From Mesorhizobium sp. LMG 17147 (GTDB taxonomy: Bacteria; Pseudomonadota; Alphaproteobacteria; Rhizobiales; Rhizobiaceae), in assembly GCF_024297145.1 (NCBI RefSeq), contig NZ_JANCTC010000008.1, positions 124,001-188,000 on the forward strand: 64,000 nt of DNA, given 5' to 3'. Position 1 is the stretch's first letter. Every line of letters begins with the position of its first letter. This document shows, piece after piece, positions 40,950-49,047 of this stretch. The position numbers and the translations under genes were made by a program. Under the pieces are notes generated by a model. The model was not told the origin of the DNA. It saw only the letters and a list, made by a program, of their open reading frames with translations, and searched no databases.

Positions 40950-41879
40950 TCACGTCGTTTCGGGAGACTCGTTCGATTTGGGAGCCTCGTCGGTCTCCGG
41001 CAAACGATCGCGAATGGCTTCCTCGGTTTTGCTTGCCGTCTTTTTCACGACTTTCTCGACGCGGTCGACCAACGTCTCGGCGTCGCCGCTGGAACCCTGT
41101 CGGTCAGCCTCTTCCTTTACAGTCTCATATGCTTCGGCGGCGACCTGCTTGGCTTGCTCCACGCCTTCTTCAAAGACTTCCTCGGCACTGTCACGAAGCT
41201 TGTCGCGGTAGGGGCCGAGTTGCGCGTCCTCAGCGGCGGTGTGAGGCAGCATCACGCCAATGGCGGTGCCCACGGCAAGGCCTACCGCGGCCATTGCCAG
41301 AGGTTCGCGCTGGAACAGGTCCTGAGCCGACTGCCGCACCCGCCCCGTCCTATCGGTGGCGGCCGAGCCGACCTGCCCGGCTGTGCTTCTCAATCTTTCT
41401 TTGGCGCCGCTCGCAACGTCTGCCACAGCCTCAGCCGCACCGCCTGCCACGGACGCAACCGAGCGGGCGGTATCGGAGAGCATGGAGCCGGCGGAACCTT
41501 CGCCCTCGGCACCGTACTCATCGCCGCGTGAGTCCTGCCAGGCCCCGCCCAAGCCCCTCTGGTCAGAGAAGTTTCGGGTGCCGTCAGGTTCCCTGCCGGT
41601 CGAATAGGCACCAAGTGCTGAACTGTCTACCGACGTGCCCTTGCCTAGCATCAGCCAGGCTAGGCCCGCGCCGACCAATGTAAGCGGCAACGGATTGTCC
41701 CTGACCTGAGTCTTAAGATTGCTGAGCATGGCGGATCCCTCGCCGCTGAACATCCCGGTGAATTCGTCGATCAGCTGACCTGGTGTCATCTTGCTCCGGA
41801 TCGAGTCTGCCGTGTCCGTTATCTTGGCACGGGCAATGTCGGCATCGCGTTCGAGTTCGGCTGCGGATTTGTCGGTCAT
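40950..41879 (-). CDS. DUF3618 protein
   Basis: A 309-residue protein. The N-terminus SAAELERDADIARAKITDTA is the DUF3618 pattern; a short hydrophobic span follows (LPLTLVGAGLAWLML), then an alanine/glycine-rich middle, a second hydrophobic segment (MAAVGLAVGTAIGVMLP) and a charged helical tail. It is probably attached to the inner membrane. It overlaps the holin-like gene upstream by four bases. The operon has a stress-type promoter at 43016-43040. Function unknown. Confidence 0.88.
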   Translation of the reverse strand: MTDKSAAELERDADIARAKITDTADSIRSKMTPGQLIDEFTGMFSGEGSAMLSNLKTQVRDNPLPLTLVGAGLAWLMLGKGTSVDSSALGAYSTGREPDGTRNFSDQRGLGGAWQDSRGDEYGAEGEGSAGSMLSDTARSVASVAGGAAEAVADVASGAKERLRSTAGQVGSAATDRTGRVRQSAQDLFQREPLAMAAVGLAVGTAIGVMLPHTAAEDAQLGPYRDKLRDSAEEVFEEGVEQAKQVAAEAYETVKEEADRQGSSGDAETLVDRVEKVVKKTASKTEEAIRDRLPETDEAPKSNESPETT

Positions 41880-42271
41880 CTTATCTGGTCCTTGATCACG
41901 CGTGCGTCGCGTTTAAGTTGGTCTTGTGTCCGGTCGGGGGTCAACTCTGAGGGAGCCATGCTTGCCTTGCCGGAGCGCAGGAGTATGACGCCCAGTACTG
42001 CCACCACGACGCCGACGAGCAGCGAGGACCATCCGGCTCCCAGGCCGGCGCTCGCCAAGGCAATCACCAGCGCCTGCAAAAGCACCATCAGGGCGGCAAG
42101 CAGGCAAATGACGCCTCCCATTACCTCCACGGCGCCGGCGCCGGCCTTGCTTAACTTTTCTGACATTTCAGCCCGCAACAGCCTGCTTTCGGTTTGAAGC
42201 AGTGTTGTGACCTGCTGTGCCAGATCGCTGACAAGGGTTGTCAGGCTGCGAGTGTCCTGGTTGTCAGTCAT
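41876..42271 (-). CDS. phage-holin-like (PF07332-type) membrane protein
   Basis: A 131-residue protein with a helical N-terminus (LTTLVSDLAQQVTTLLQTE) and two membrane spans (VMGGVICLLAALMVLLQAL, LVGVVVAVLGVILL). It belongs to the so-called phage holin / Actinobact_hol group, which in proteobacteria usually lies beside DUF3618 and is not phage-related. It overlaps genes on both sides by four bases. Confidence 0.87.
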   Translation of the reverse strand: MTDNQDTRSLTTLVSDLAQQVTTLLQTESRLLRAEMSEKLSKAGAGAVEVMGGVICLLAALMVLLQALVIALASAGLGAGWSSLLVGVVVAVLGVILLRSGKASMAPSELTPDRTQDQLKRDARVIKDQIR

Positions 42272-42906
42272 GGGTTTCGCTCCAGGCTTGCATTGGCCCA
42301 GTCATCGCCGGACTGATCGGATCCTAACGGGGCTGGTTCAACTGGCTCTGCCGATCGCCATCCCGACTCATTCGAGCTAGGACCCGTCTCGGGCGCCCGG
42401 CCTTTTCCCGACTGGCCCGGTGCTCCGGTTTGGGCAGAGGGTGGCGAGCTCTTGATGAACCGCCCCAAAGCCAGGCCTGCCAATACCGAGCCGGCGATCA
42501 GCGCCCCCGAGTTTTCGCGGCCGAACGACTGAATTTCGCCAAGCACCTCGTCGAACGGTTTATCCTTCAGGGACGAGGAAAGCCGCTCGAGCCCGCCTGC
42601 GGCGTCAAGGGCGAATTTCGAAGCGGTCCGTTGATCATTGTTGGCAAGATGCTCGCTTGCCGCGCGCAATGCGCCGCTGAAGGCCTTGAGACTGGCGCTC
42701 ATGTCGCGCTGCGTTCCCTCCGCCTTGTTGAACAATGCTTGCTTTGCTTCCGATGCGTAATCTCCGGCTTTCCTGGTGATCTCGTCACGCGCATCGTGGA
42801 GCGCTTCCGTCGCGGTCTGCTTTTCCCGTTGTAGTCTTTCCGAAAGCTCGCTTCTGGCTGTCTCGAAATCGGCCGTCTGACGGCCTTGATCGTCTTTGTC
42901 CTGCAT
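42268..42906 (-). CDS. stress-associated membrane-anchored protein, unknown function
   Basis: A 212-residue protein. The start at 42906 follows AGGAG, so the frame upstream is not used. It is helical and charged (TARSELSERLQREKQTATE), with one hydrophobic stretch near residue 150 (GALIAGSVLAGLALGRF) and a disordered tail. From memory, similar rhizobial proteins are labelled nutrient-deprivation-induced. It is the second gene of the operon that begins with the 24-residue peptide. Confidence 0.8.
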   Translation of the reverse strand: MQDKDDQGRQTADFETARSELSERLQREKQTATEALHDARDEITRKAGDYASEAKQALFNKAEGTQRDMSASLKAFSGALRAASEHLANNDQRTASKFALDAAGGLERLSSSLKDKPFDEVLGEIQSFGRENSGALIAGSVLAGLALGRFIKSSPPSAQTGAPGQSGKGRAPETGPSSNESGWRSAEPVEPAPLGSDQSGDDWANASLERNP

Positions 42907-42914
42907 GGTGTCTC

Positions 42915-42989
42915 CTAGTGGAATCCGAGGAAGGAGAGGATCGCAAGCACGACGACGACAAGGCCGATGAGATAAATAACACTGTTCAT
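42915..42989 (-). CDS. 24-residue membrane micropeptide
   Basis: A tiny gene encoding 24 residues, nearly all hydrophobic (VIYLIGLVVVVLAILSFLG), which form a single membrane helix. A very strong GGAGGAG ribosome site lies eight bases before the ATG at 42989, and a GGAAC-N17-GTT site lies upstream. Its stop codon is part of the next gene's ribosome site. From memory similar peptides recur across rhizobia without a known role. It would be missed by usual length cut-offs. Confidence 0.75.
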   Translation of the reverse strand: MNSVIYLIGLVVVVLAILSFLGFH

Positions 42990-43015
42990 GGCGCAATCTC
43001 CTCCACTGCGCACCG

Positions 43016-43040
43016 AACTTGCATGTGCTTCCCGTGTTCC
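43016..43040 (-). promoter_or_regulatory. EcfG-type promoter of the DUF3618 operon
   Basis: Minus-strand GGAAC at 43040-43036, GTT at 43018-43016, spacer 17. It would drive the micropeptide gene and the three genes behind it. Confidence 0.6.
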
Positions 43041-43265
43041 CCTCAGGCGTCATCTTTTTGTAAGCGAAGCCTAACCAGCCTCAAGACGGGATCTTGTCCT
43101 GTGCCGATGGGCGTGAGCGCGCGGTTGGAAATGATACGAGACCGGACTCCGGTGCGACTTACAGGTCGAGACGCACGTCCGCTCCGGCAGATATTCGCGG
43201 TGCAGGGGTCGGAATTTTCCGCAGTGCTTTGACTGGGCATTATCGCAGTGGGACCTGCCTGCGAC

Positions 43266-43739
43266 CTACCACTCGATCGCTGGCCGCGCGATCATCAGCC
43301 AGAAAATCCCGAGCACGGCAGCGAAGGCGGGGAAGCCGAAGGCGAACCACAACCAGAACAGCCTATGATAGCGCGGCGGCAACGGCGCGCCTGCAGCGGC
43401 GGCTTGCGATGCCAGCTTGCGCATCTCCATTTGCATCCAGACGACCGGGAGCCAGAACATTCCGGTGAAGATATAGAGCGCGACCGAAAGTACGATCCAG
43501 CCCTCCGACAGCGAGTAGCCTGCCTGCCAGGCGAGCGCGGCTCCAGTCAAAGGTTGCGCGACCACGGCCGTCGCTGTGAAAACGAAGTCGGCGACGACGA
43601 CGATACGCGCCACCGCCGCAACCGTCGCGGCAATGCCGGTCCTGTGGGCGAGCAGCATGAAGAAAGCGATGCCGGCGCCGGTGCCAAGCAGCACAGATGC
43701 GCCGATGACATGCAGAAATTTCAGCAGGAAATAGAGCAT
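43266..43739 (-). CDS. DUF2269-family membrane protein
   Basis: A 157-residue protein with four hydrophobic spans, starting LLKFLHVIGASVLLGTGAG, which is the usual DUF2269 opening. ATG 43739 shares bases with the stop of the SDR fusion gene upstream (TGATG), so the pair is translated together. The function of the family is not known. Confidence 0.87.
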   Translation of the reverse strand: MLYFLLKFLHVIGASVLLGTGAGIAFFMLLAHRTGIAATVAAVARIVVVADFVFTATAVVAQPLTGAALAWQAGYSLSEGWIVLSVALYIFTGMFWLPVVWMQMEMRKLASQAAAAGAPLPPRYHRLFWLWFAFGFPAFAAVLGIFWLMIARPAIEW

Positions 43740-45025
43740 CAGCGCTCCTCCAGCACTGCCAAGGCCACAAAGTGCAGCACCAGGATCGGCAGCACTTTGA
43801 GGAACGGCCCAAGCGGGTCGTTCCACAGATCGGGGCTCAGGAAGCTTCCGACGACCAGATAGAAAAGCGAGAGCGCGATGCCGCCATAGAGGCCTTTTCG
43901 CGCCGCCGGCCGCCAGGCTATGAGCACGCCGATGGCGATGTCGGCAAGAGCGCCGGCGATCACGATCGGTGCCGATAAGATGCCGGCCCCCGTGCCTTGC
44001 ATCAGATCGACGCCGCTGCCGTAGCCGGTTGTCAGCGACACGATTCCCGTCATGATCCAGAAGACGGGCAGGACGACGAAGATCGCCGGCTTGATGAAAT
44101 ACAGCCGGGCAAACCATTTCTCCGGCACCGTTGCCGGATTGAGCGCGAGGAAGCCCGCCAGGGTTTGCGGGCGTATGCCGGTCGCGGCGGTCCAGTCCGA
44201 GGGATCTCCACCCGCTCCTCGGGCGATCTCCCTGGCCGCGTTGGTGCGCATCGGTGGACGCCAGCCGAACATCGCGGCAAGGTCGCCTAGGCCGTAGAGA
44301 AGCCTTGCAACAGGCGCCGGCAAGACAAACCTGGCTGCCGGAGCCCAACCGAGCCATCGGCGATAACTGCCGACGACCTCGTCCATGCTCAGTTGTTCGG
44401 GACCGACAAGTTCCAGCACGACGCGAGATGGACTGGCGGGATCGAGAAGGAAAACGACCGTTGAGACCACATCGTCGAGTAGTACCACCTGGAGCCGGCC
44501 GGTGCCGGGCATGGACGGCAGCACTGGCAGCGAAGCGAGACCCCGAAACAATGCGCTGGCCCCAAACACCGGCCGGCCGAGCACCACGGACGGGCGCAGG
44601 ACCACCCAATCCAGATCAAGCGTCATAAGCGCCTGGTCCCCGGCCAGTTTCGTCGCCGAGAACGCCGAAGGCTGCGCCCGATCGACGCCGATCGCCGAAA
44701 AGTGGATCACCCGGGCAACCCCTGCCCGCGCACAGGCGCGAAAGAGTGCGACCGCCGCATCGCGATGGACTTCGCGCGTCTTTTCACGGGGGCTGTCCTG
44801 GAGAACGCCGGCACAATTCACGACGGCGTCGACACCCCTGAGATGCGGTAGCCAGTCTTCGGGCTGCAGCGCCACCGCCATGTCCAGCACCAGCAATTGG
44901 TAATTGCCGGCCCGGTTTGCACCGGGGCTGCGGACCAATCCGATTACCTCATGCCCTTCGGAAAGAAGGCGTGCCACGACGGAGGCACCGATCAGGCCGG
45001 TGGCGCCGGTAACCAGGACTTTCAC
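43739..45025 (-). CDS. NAD(P)-binding SDR fused to DoxX-like membrane domain
   Basis: A 428-residue protein. Residues 1-290 form an atypical short-chain dehydrogenase (VLVTGATGLIGASVVARLL at the start; VVNCAGVL; HFSAIGVDRAQPSAFSATK). Residues about 300-428 hold four membrane spans like DoxX (LYFIKPAIFVVLPVFWIMTG, IAGALADIAIGVLIAW). This arrangement is known in proteins labelled SDR plus DoxX-like C-terminal. The substrate is unknown. It is followed directly by the DUF2269 gene. Confidence 0.88.
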   Translation of the reverse strand: MKVLVTGATGLIGASVVARLLSEGHEVIGLVRSPGANRAGNYQLLVLDMAVALQPEDWLPHLRGVDAVVNCAGVLQDSPREKTREVHRDAAVALFRACARAGVARVIHFSAIGVDRAQPSAFSATKLAGDQALMTLDLDWVVLRPSVVLGRPVFGASALFRGLASLPVLPSMPGTGRLQVVLLDDVVSTVVFLLDPASPSRVVLELVGPEQLSMDEVVGSYRRWLGWAPAARFVLPAPVARLLYGLGDLAAMFGWRPPMRTNAAREIARGAGGDPSDWTAATGIRPQTLAGFLALNPATVPEKWFARLYFIKPAIFVVLPVFWIMTGIVSLTTGYGSGVDLMQGTGAGILSAPIVIAGALADIAIGVLIAWRPAARKGLYGGIALSLFYLVVGSFLSPDLWNDPLGPFLKVLPILVLHFVALAVLEER

Positions 45026-45059
45026 TGAACCCCATTCTCCGACGGCGGGAAAGTGTCGT

Positions 45060-45401
45060 TCATTCCGGTTTATCGCCCTCGATACTGCCCTTCATAGCGG
45101 AAAGTTCTTCCATCGTGCACAACAGTCGCGGCTGCGTCGGGTCGGAGATGTCGAGCTTGTCCCAGGGAATGCGGTACATGCTGTCGCGACTGCGCAGTCG
45201 AAAGACTTCGAGGACCGCCGTGCCGATGGCCGAAGCGGAAAGACGCTCGAACGCCGCGTAGATGCCGACATGGTACTCGGTAACCACGAGGTCGTCGCCA
45301 TCCGGTTCGGCGCGTATCTCCTCGATATGGCCGATGCTTTTGCCGCGCTGCGAAAGCACATTTCTGCCTGCCAATTGCTCAAGGTTGACGGTGGCCATCA
45401 T
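45060..45401 (-). CDS. PRC-barrel-like protein
   Basis: A 113-residue soluble protein with the PRC-barrel layout (LAGRNVLSQRGKSIGHIEEI, RIPWDKLDISDP). Two adjacent ATGs (45401 and 45398) are possible; the first overlaps the previous stop as TGATG. It is the last gene of a four-gene operon with a second PRC-like protein and an Nramp-like transporter. Function unknown; PRC barrels often bind partner proteins. Confidence 0.8.
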   Translation of the reverse strand: MMATVNLEQLAGRNVLSQRGKSIGHIEEIRAEPDGDDLVVTEYHVGIYAAFERLSASAIGTAVLEVFRLRSRDSMYRIPWDKLDISDPTQPRLLCTMEELSAMKGSIEGDKPE

Positions 45402-45763
45402 CCGGCTCCCGGGATACGCCTTATGACATGGTCGCGCAGCCAATCCTGCCAGTCGAAAATCGCCGTTTCACGCACGTCGATGTCGAATTCGATGTCGACG
45501 CCGATGTCGCGCACCTTGGTCCAGGCGATGCGGTGCGGTTCGGCATGGCGCTTGCCGCCGAGCCTTGCCGCAAGGCGCGCCATCCAGCGCCCGGATCGCT
45601 CGCCAAGCCGACGCGCCAGCGTGATCGAGCCGAGTTCGACAGCAACGATTTTGGGTGGCTTGCCCGGCCTGACCTCGGCTACCAGCCCGTCCACCTTGCC
45701 GATCTTGACCTGCTCACGGTCAACCACTTGCTTGTCCAGGATGTCGCGCAGCAAATCCATCAC
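45398..45763 (-). CDS. PRC-barrel-like protein
   Basis: A 121-residue protein starting LLRDILDKQVVDREQVKIGKV, a PRC-barrel signature, followed by VELGSITLARRLGERSG and a basic stretch. It overlaps the transporter upstream and its neighbour downstream by four bases each, so the two PRC proteins and the transporter are made in step. In related bacteria MgtE- or Nramp-type transporters travel with such proteins, which suggests a regulatory or sensing role; that is inferred. Confidence 0.82.
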   Translation of the reverse strand: MMDLLRDILDKQVVDREQVKIGKVDGLVAEVRPGKPPKIVAVELGSITLARRLGERSGRWMARLAARLGGKRHAEPHRIAWTKVRDIGVDIEFDIDVRETAIFDWQDWLRDHVIRRIPGAG

Positions 45764-46980
45764 GTGCCTGCGAATATCTGCAAAGGAATGGTCACGATCG
45801 CGAGCACGAAACCGAGCGCAATGATGAAGATGACCGCGGCATTCGCGATCATGCCATTGCGGTGCTCGCCGACATAACGCTCGTCATTCAGCAGGAAAAG
45901 GAACGGCACCACGGTCAGCGGCAGGCTGGCGGCCGTCAGCGCCATGGAAAAGATGGTTAGCTTCAGCGGATCGAGACCCAGGGCGATCGGAATGGCGGCG
46001 AGAAACAGCGAGACCGTGTAGACGGTGCTGAAGCCGGGATCGTCGCGCGGTTTCAGGTCCTCGCCCCAGGTCCAGCCGAAACCCTGCGCCACCAAGTACG
46101 CTTGCTGCAGTCCGATTTCGAGCGCAGCGCCGAAGCAGGCTATGCCTAGTGAAGCAACGAACAGGACGAACCCCCAGAAACCGAAGATCTGGATCAGCAT
46201 CAGCGGCAATTGATGGTAGTCGTCGACCTGCTCTATGCCGTGCGCCGCCAGCACGAGCGCCGCCACGATCAGCACGCCGATCGAGATTGTGCCGCCAAAA
46301 CTCATTCCCAATCCGGCAATGGCCCGATTGGTCCCGAGATAGCTCTTGTCCCACTGGTCCTCGATGGCTCCCGACGAATAGAACATGAACAGGTAGGGCG
46401 AGACCGACGCACCAAGAATACTGACCGCCATGAACCAGTAATTGGCCGCGTCGTGCTCGGGCAGAGTGGGCACGGCACCGGCCGCGACCTGCCCCCAATC
46501 GGGCTTCAGCATGACGGCGCCAACCACGAAGCACAACGTGACCAGGCCGAGGATCGAGACGCCCTTTTCAATGAAGCCGAACGTGCCTTTCCAGAGGAAC
46601 AGCCATGCCAGAAAAGCGACCGGCAGGGCCCACCACTGAAAGCCGATGCCGGTGGCGAGCTCAAGCGCAATGGCGACACCGCCGATCTCGGCTGCCATGA
46701 CCATGAAGTTGACCAGCAAAGTCGCAAGCAACGGCCACAGAAAGGCGGTGAAGCCAAACCGTTCCCGAATCCCGTCGGCGATGGTGTGATGGCTGACGGC
46801 GGCGAAGCGGCCGGCCATCTCGACCAGGAAGATGATGCAGATCGTGCCCAGGAGGACGGCCCAGATCAGCTGGAACCTGAACGCTGCACCCGCCTGTGCG
46901 GCGGTTGCCATCGATCCGACCTCGAGAAAGCCACCGACGCTGGTGACGATGCCCAGCGATATTTCGAGCAGCTTCTTCAT
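45760..46980 (-). CDS. Nramp-related transporter lacking the usual metal-binding motifs
   Basis: A 406-residue inner-membrane protein with about eleven spans and the general Nramp layout. The first helix, normally with DPGN, reads VTSVGGFLEVGSM, and the sixth helix, normally with MPH, reads GASVSPYLFMFYS. It is therefore unlikely to bind manganese or iron in the usual way. Nramp-related magnesium transporters also differ at these sites. It overlaps the lipoprotein gene upstream and the PRC gene downstream by four bases. Confidence 0.85.
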   Translation of the reverse strand: MKKLLEISLGIVTSVGGFLEVGSMATAAQAGAAFRFQLIWAVLLGTICIIFLVEMAGRFAAVSHHTIADGIRERFGFTAFLWPLLATLLVNFMVMAAEIGGVAIALELATGIGFQWWALPVAFLAWLFLWKGTFGFIEKGVSILGLVTLCFVVGAVMLKPDWGQVAAGAVPTLPEHDAANYWFMAVSILGASVSPYLFMFYSSGAIEDQWDKSYLGTNRAIAGLGMSFGGTISIGVLIVAALVLAAHGIEQVDDYHQLPLMLIQIFGFWGFVLFVASLGIACFGAALEIGLQQAYLVAQGFGWTWGEDLKPRDDPGFSTVYTVSLFLAAIPIALGLDPLKLTIFSMALTAASLPLTVVPFLFLLNDERYVGEHRNGMIANAAVIFIIALGFVLAIVTIPLQIFAGT

Positions 46981-47447
46981 GGTTTCGGCGCGAAATGTTT
47001 GGCGTAGGATGCATTCAGGGCGGCGGTGGCAGCCTGGATATCCTGCTGCGCCTGTTCCGCCTCCGATCGGTTGCCGTCCTGCACCGCCGTCGCGGCGCGT
47101 GTCACCGCCGCCGACAGCTGTCCGACTACCGCCGTCAGACCGGCTTGCTCGCTGGGCTCAGGCGACTTGGCGGACTGGATTTGCGCACCGGCATCGACGA
47201 GCGCCTTGCCGACCGATTGCAACGTGCGCGACGTATATGTCGAAGGGGCTGCCCCGGCGGCCCAGGCACCCAGGACCAGCGATGCTGTCTGTGCGGCCGA
47301 AGCCGCGGTTTTCGACTGCTGCTCGATCTGGTCGGAAGGCGAGCATGCCGTCAGCACAAACGTTGTCAGCAGCAGGCACAGCCGGTCTGGTCGAAGACCG
47401 AAAGCTGCAATGGCATCTACAATACGTGCTTGTAGCGTTGCTGCCAC
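46977..47447 (-). CDS. putative lipoprotein
   Basis: A 156-residue exported protein. GTG is the start; a hydrophobic stretch leads to the lipobox VLTACS, with the cysteine near residue 35, after which the protein is alanine- and glutamine-rich and helical. It is the first gene of the operon with the Nramp-like transporter. No enzymatic motif is seen. A later start would give a more usual signal peptide length. Confidence 0.75.
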   Translation of the reverse strand: MAATLQARIVDAIAAFGLRPDRLCLLLTTFVLTACSPSDQIEQQSKTAASAAQTASLVLGAWAAGAAPSTYTSRTLQSVGKALVDAGAQIQSAKSPEPSEQAGLTAVVGQLSAAVTRAATAVQDGNRSEAEQAQQDIQAATAALNASYAKHFAPKP

Positions 47448-47547
47448 ACGATTGTTCTCCCCGGCACCAGGCGACCTCGGCGTACAATTTCATCTAGGGC
47501 GCCCGGTGGTCACGTCAACTGAACCGTCGGGAACTGCCTGGCAACGC

Positions 47548-47572
47548 GGAACAAACCTTCGATCGCCGGATT
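47548..47572 (+). promoter_or_regulatory. possible EcfG-type promoter, GGAAC-N17-ATT
   Basis: GGAAC at 47548-47552 and ATT at 47570-47572, spacer 17, 24 bases before the DUF2934 gene. The -10 is off by one base from GTT. Confidence 0.4.
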
Positions 47573-47595
47573 AGGGATATCAGGAGGCAAAGGTC

Positions 47596-47808
47596 ATGGA
47601 CAAGGAAGAGCGTATCAGGCAGCGGGCCCATGAGATATGGGAGCGCGAAGGCCGTCCGCAAGGACGCGAGCGCGAGCATTGGGACCAGGCCGTGCAGGAG
47701 ATCGAAGCTGAGGGCTCCGAAGCCGAACGCGGTCCGGTCGTGCCCGATCCAACGGTTGAGACCGGCTCCGATCCCGAGGTGCGCGGCAGCAAGCGGCGGG
47801 GGAAGTGA
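47596..47808 (+). CDS. DUF2934 protein
   Basis: A 70-residue hydrophilic protein. The N-terminal RIRQRAHEIWEREGRPQGRE followed by HWDQA is the DUF2934 motif, common in rhizobial stress regulons with no known function. AGGAGG precedes the ATG at 47596. It is followed by two more tiny genes in the same direction, likely an operon. Confidence 0.88.
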   Translation: MDKEERIRQRAHEIWEREGRPQGREREHWDQAVQEIEAEGSEAERGPVVPDPTVETGSDPEVRGSKRRGK

Positions 47809-47814
47809 GCCCCA

Positions 47815-47949
47815 ATGCCTCGTCTCGTCGCCTGGATCGTGGTCGTACTGGTCGTGCTCTTCGCCGCATGGCTGATGCTTGGGCGCGACAGGACCAGCAC
47901 TGGTGGCGAAACTCAGCCCTCGCCACATGCAATAGACCAGAATGGATAG
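47815..47949 (+). CDS. 44-residue membrane peptide
   Basis: A 44-residue product with one hydrophobic helix (LVAWIVVVLVVLFAAWLML) and a short polar tail. The gene starts six bases after the DUF2934 stop with a purine-rich stretch before the ATG. It fits a single-span membrane peptide, outside facing or inside unknown. It lies between two other small genes and was probably not annotated because of its length. Confidence 0.65.
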   Translation: MPRLVAWIVVVLVVLFAAWLMLGRDRTSTGGETQPSPHAIDQNG

Positions 47950-47957
47950 GAGCTGAC

Positions 47958-48146
47958 ATGACGGCTAGGGAGAGCCATCCCGAACAGGACCCTGCGGAAG
48001 GATCGCGATCGACGATAGAAAAGCAGCTCCGCAAGGAGCAAGGCGGCGAGGCGCAAAATCGTGAAGCCAAGCCAACTTCCGACAAATCCGGCAGCAAGGC
48101 CAAGTTGCCTCCGAAAGCGCCGAAGAAAGGCTCAGGCCTGGACTGA
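47958..48146 (+). CDS. small hydrophilic protein
   Basis: A 62-residue protein, charged and disordered (SHPEQDPAEGSRSTIEKQL), ending in a lysine- and proline-rich tail. ATG 47958 follows AGGAG. It is the third gene of the small operon that starts with DUF2934. Function unknown. Confidence 0.65.
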   Translation: MTARESHPEQDPAEGSRSTIEKQLRKEQGGEAQNREAKPTSDKSGSKAKLPPKAPKKGSGLD

Positions 48147-48205
48147 GCGGCTGGTTTCACGTTTCCACGTCGTCATTCCTCCTCGCTCCGTCGCGCGAAT
48201 GGTTG

Positions 48206-48976
48206 TCATTCGGGCAGATCGGCGGCAGCCGCTTCTGTCCTCTTTCCAGTCGAGCCCGGTGCCTTGAAATAATGGGGATAGCGTTCCCGGACGATTGCGA
48301 GCACCTCGAAGATGCGGCGAAGATGCGTTCGCATCGCCTCTTCCGCCGCAAGGGCGTCGGCCCGCTCGAGCGCATCGACGATCCGCCGATGTTGGCCGAG
48401 AACCACCGACATGCTGTCGAGGCGCGGGAAAGACAGGAAGCGGAAGCGGTCCATGTGCAGCTTCGCCGCGCTGATGTCGGCCCAGATTCCGGGGAAGCCG
48501 GCATGGCTGGCGATGTGCTGGTGGAACAGCTCGTCCGACTTGAAGAAGCGCCCGTCGTCCGAGATGGAGGCGAACGTCTCCTGGACCGCCAGTTCGCCTT
48601 TGAGCATGGCGAGTAGTTCGGCGCGGCGCGGGCTCTCGACCGCACGTTTGACCAGGCCGACTTCGAGCGATTCGCGCAGGAACTGCGATTTCTCGAGATC
48701 GGCGATCCGCAGCGGCGCCACCATGCTGCCGCGCTGCGGATAGATGTCGATCAGGCCAAGTCCAGCCAGCCGGGCGAGCGCCTCCCTGACCGGCGTGCGG
48801 CTCACGCCAAGGGCTTCCGACATCGCCTTTTCGGAAATCAGCTCGTGCGGCTTCAGGCGGAAGGTCAGGATCTGGTCGAGCAGGACCTCGAACGTCCTCG
48901 CCGCGACTGAAGCGCCGGGGCCGGTTTCGCCAAGCCGCCCCTCGGTGATGGTCCGCATTCCCAAAAGCCCTGCCAT
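48206..48976 (-). CDS. GntR-family regulator (FadR/FCD type)
   Basis: A 256-residue transcription factor. The N-terminal winged helix is clear (LISEKAMSEALGVSRTPVRE, then LIDIYPQRGSMVAPL), and the C-terminal FCD ligand domain has the metal-binding histidines in DELFHQHIASHAG and LGQHRRIVDAL. ATG 48976 after AAGGGA is preferred to an upstream TTG. It lies at the end of a uronate-type catabolic run and likely represses it in the absence of a sugar acid, as UxuR/ExuR-type regulators do. Confidence 0.88.
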   Translation of the reverse strand: MAGLLGMRTITEGRLGETGPGASVAARTFEVLLDQILTFRLKPHELISEKAMSEALGVSRTPVREALARLAGLGLIDIYPQRGSMVAPLRIADLEKSQFLRESLEVGLVKRAVESPRRAELLAMLKGELAVQETFASISDDGRFFKSDELFHQHIASHAGFPGIWADISAAKLHMDRFRFLSFPRLDSMSVVLGQHRRIVDALERADALAAEEAMRTHLRRIFEVLAIVRERYPHYFKAPGSTGKRTEAAAADLPE

Positions 48977-49047
48977 CGGCAATTCCCTTAAAGGCTCGGC
49001 AGCTTCAAGCCATTCATGAAATGGCTGCGCAAGCAGCAGCGCCGACG

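Noticed and set aside
43043..43240. Possible 65-residue gene upstream of the DUF3618 operon
   Set aside because: No ribosome site and no family resemblance; it ends just upstream of the micropeptide promoter and appears to be leader or spacer.
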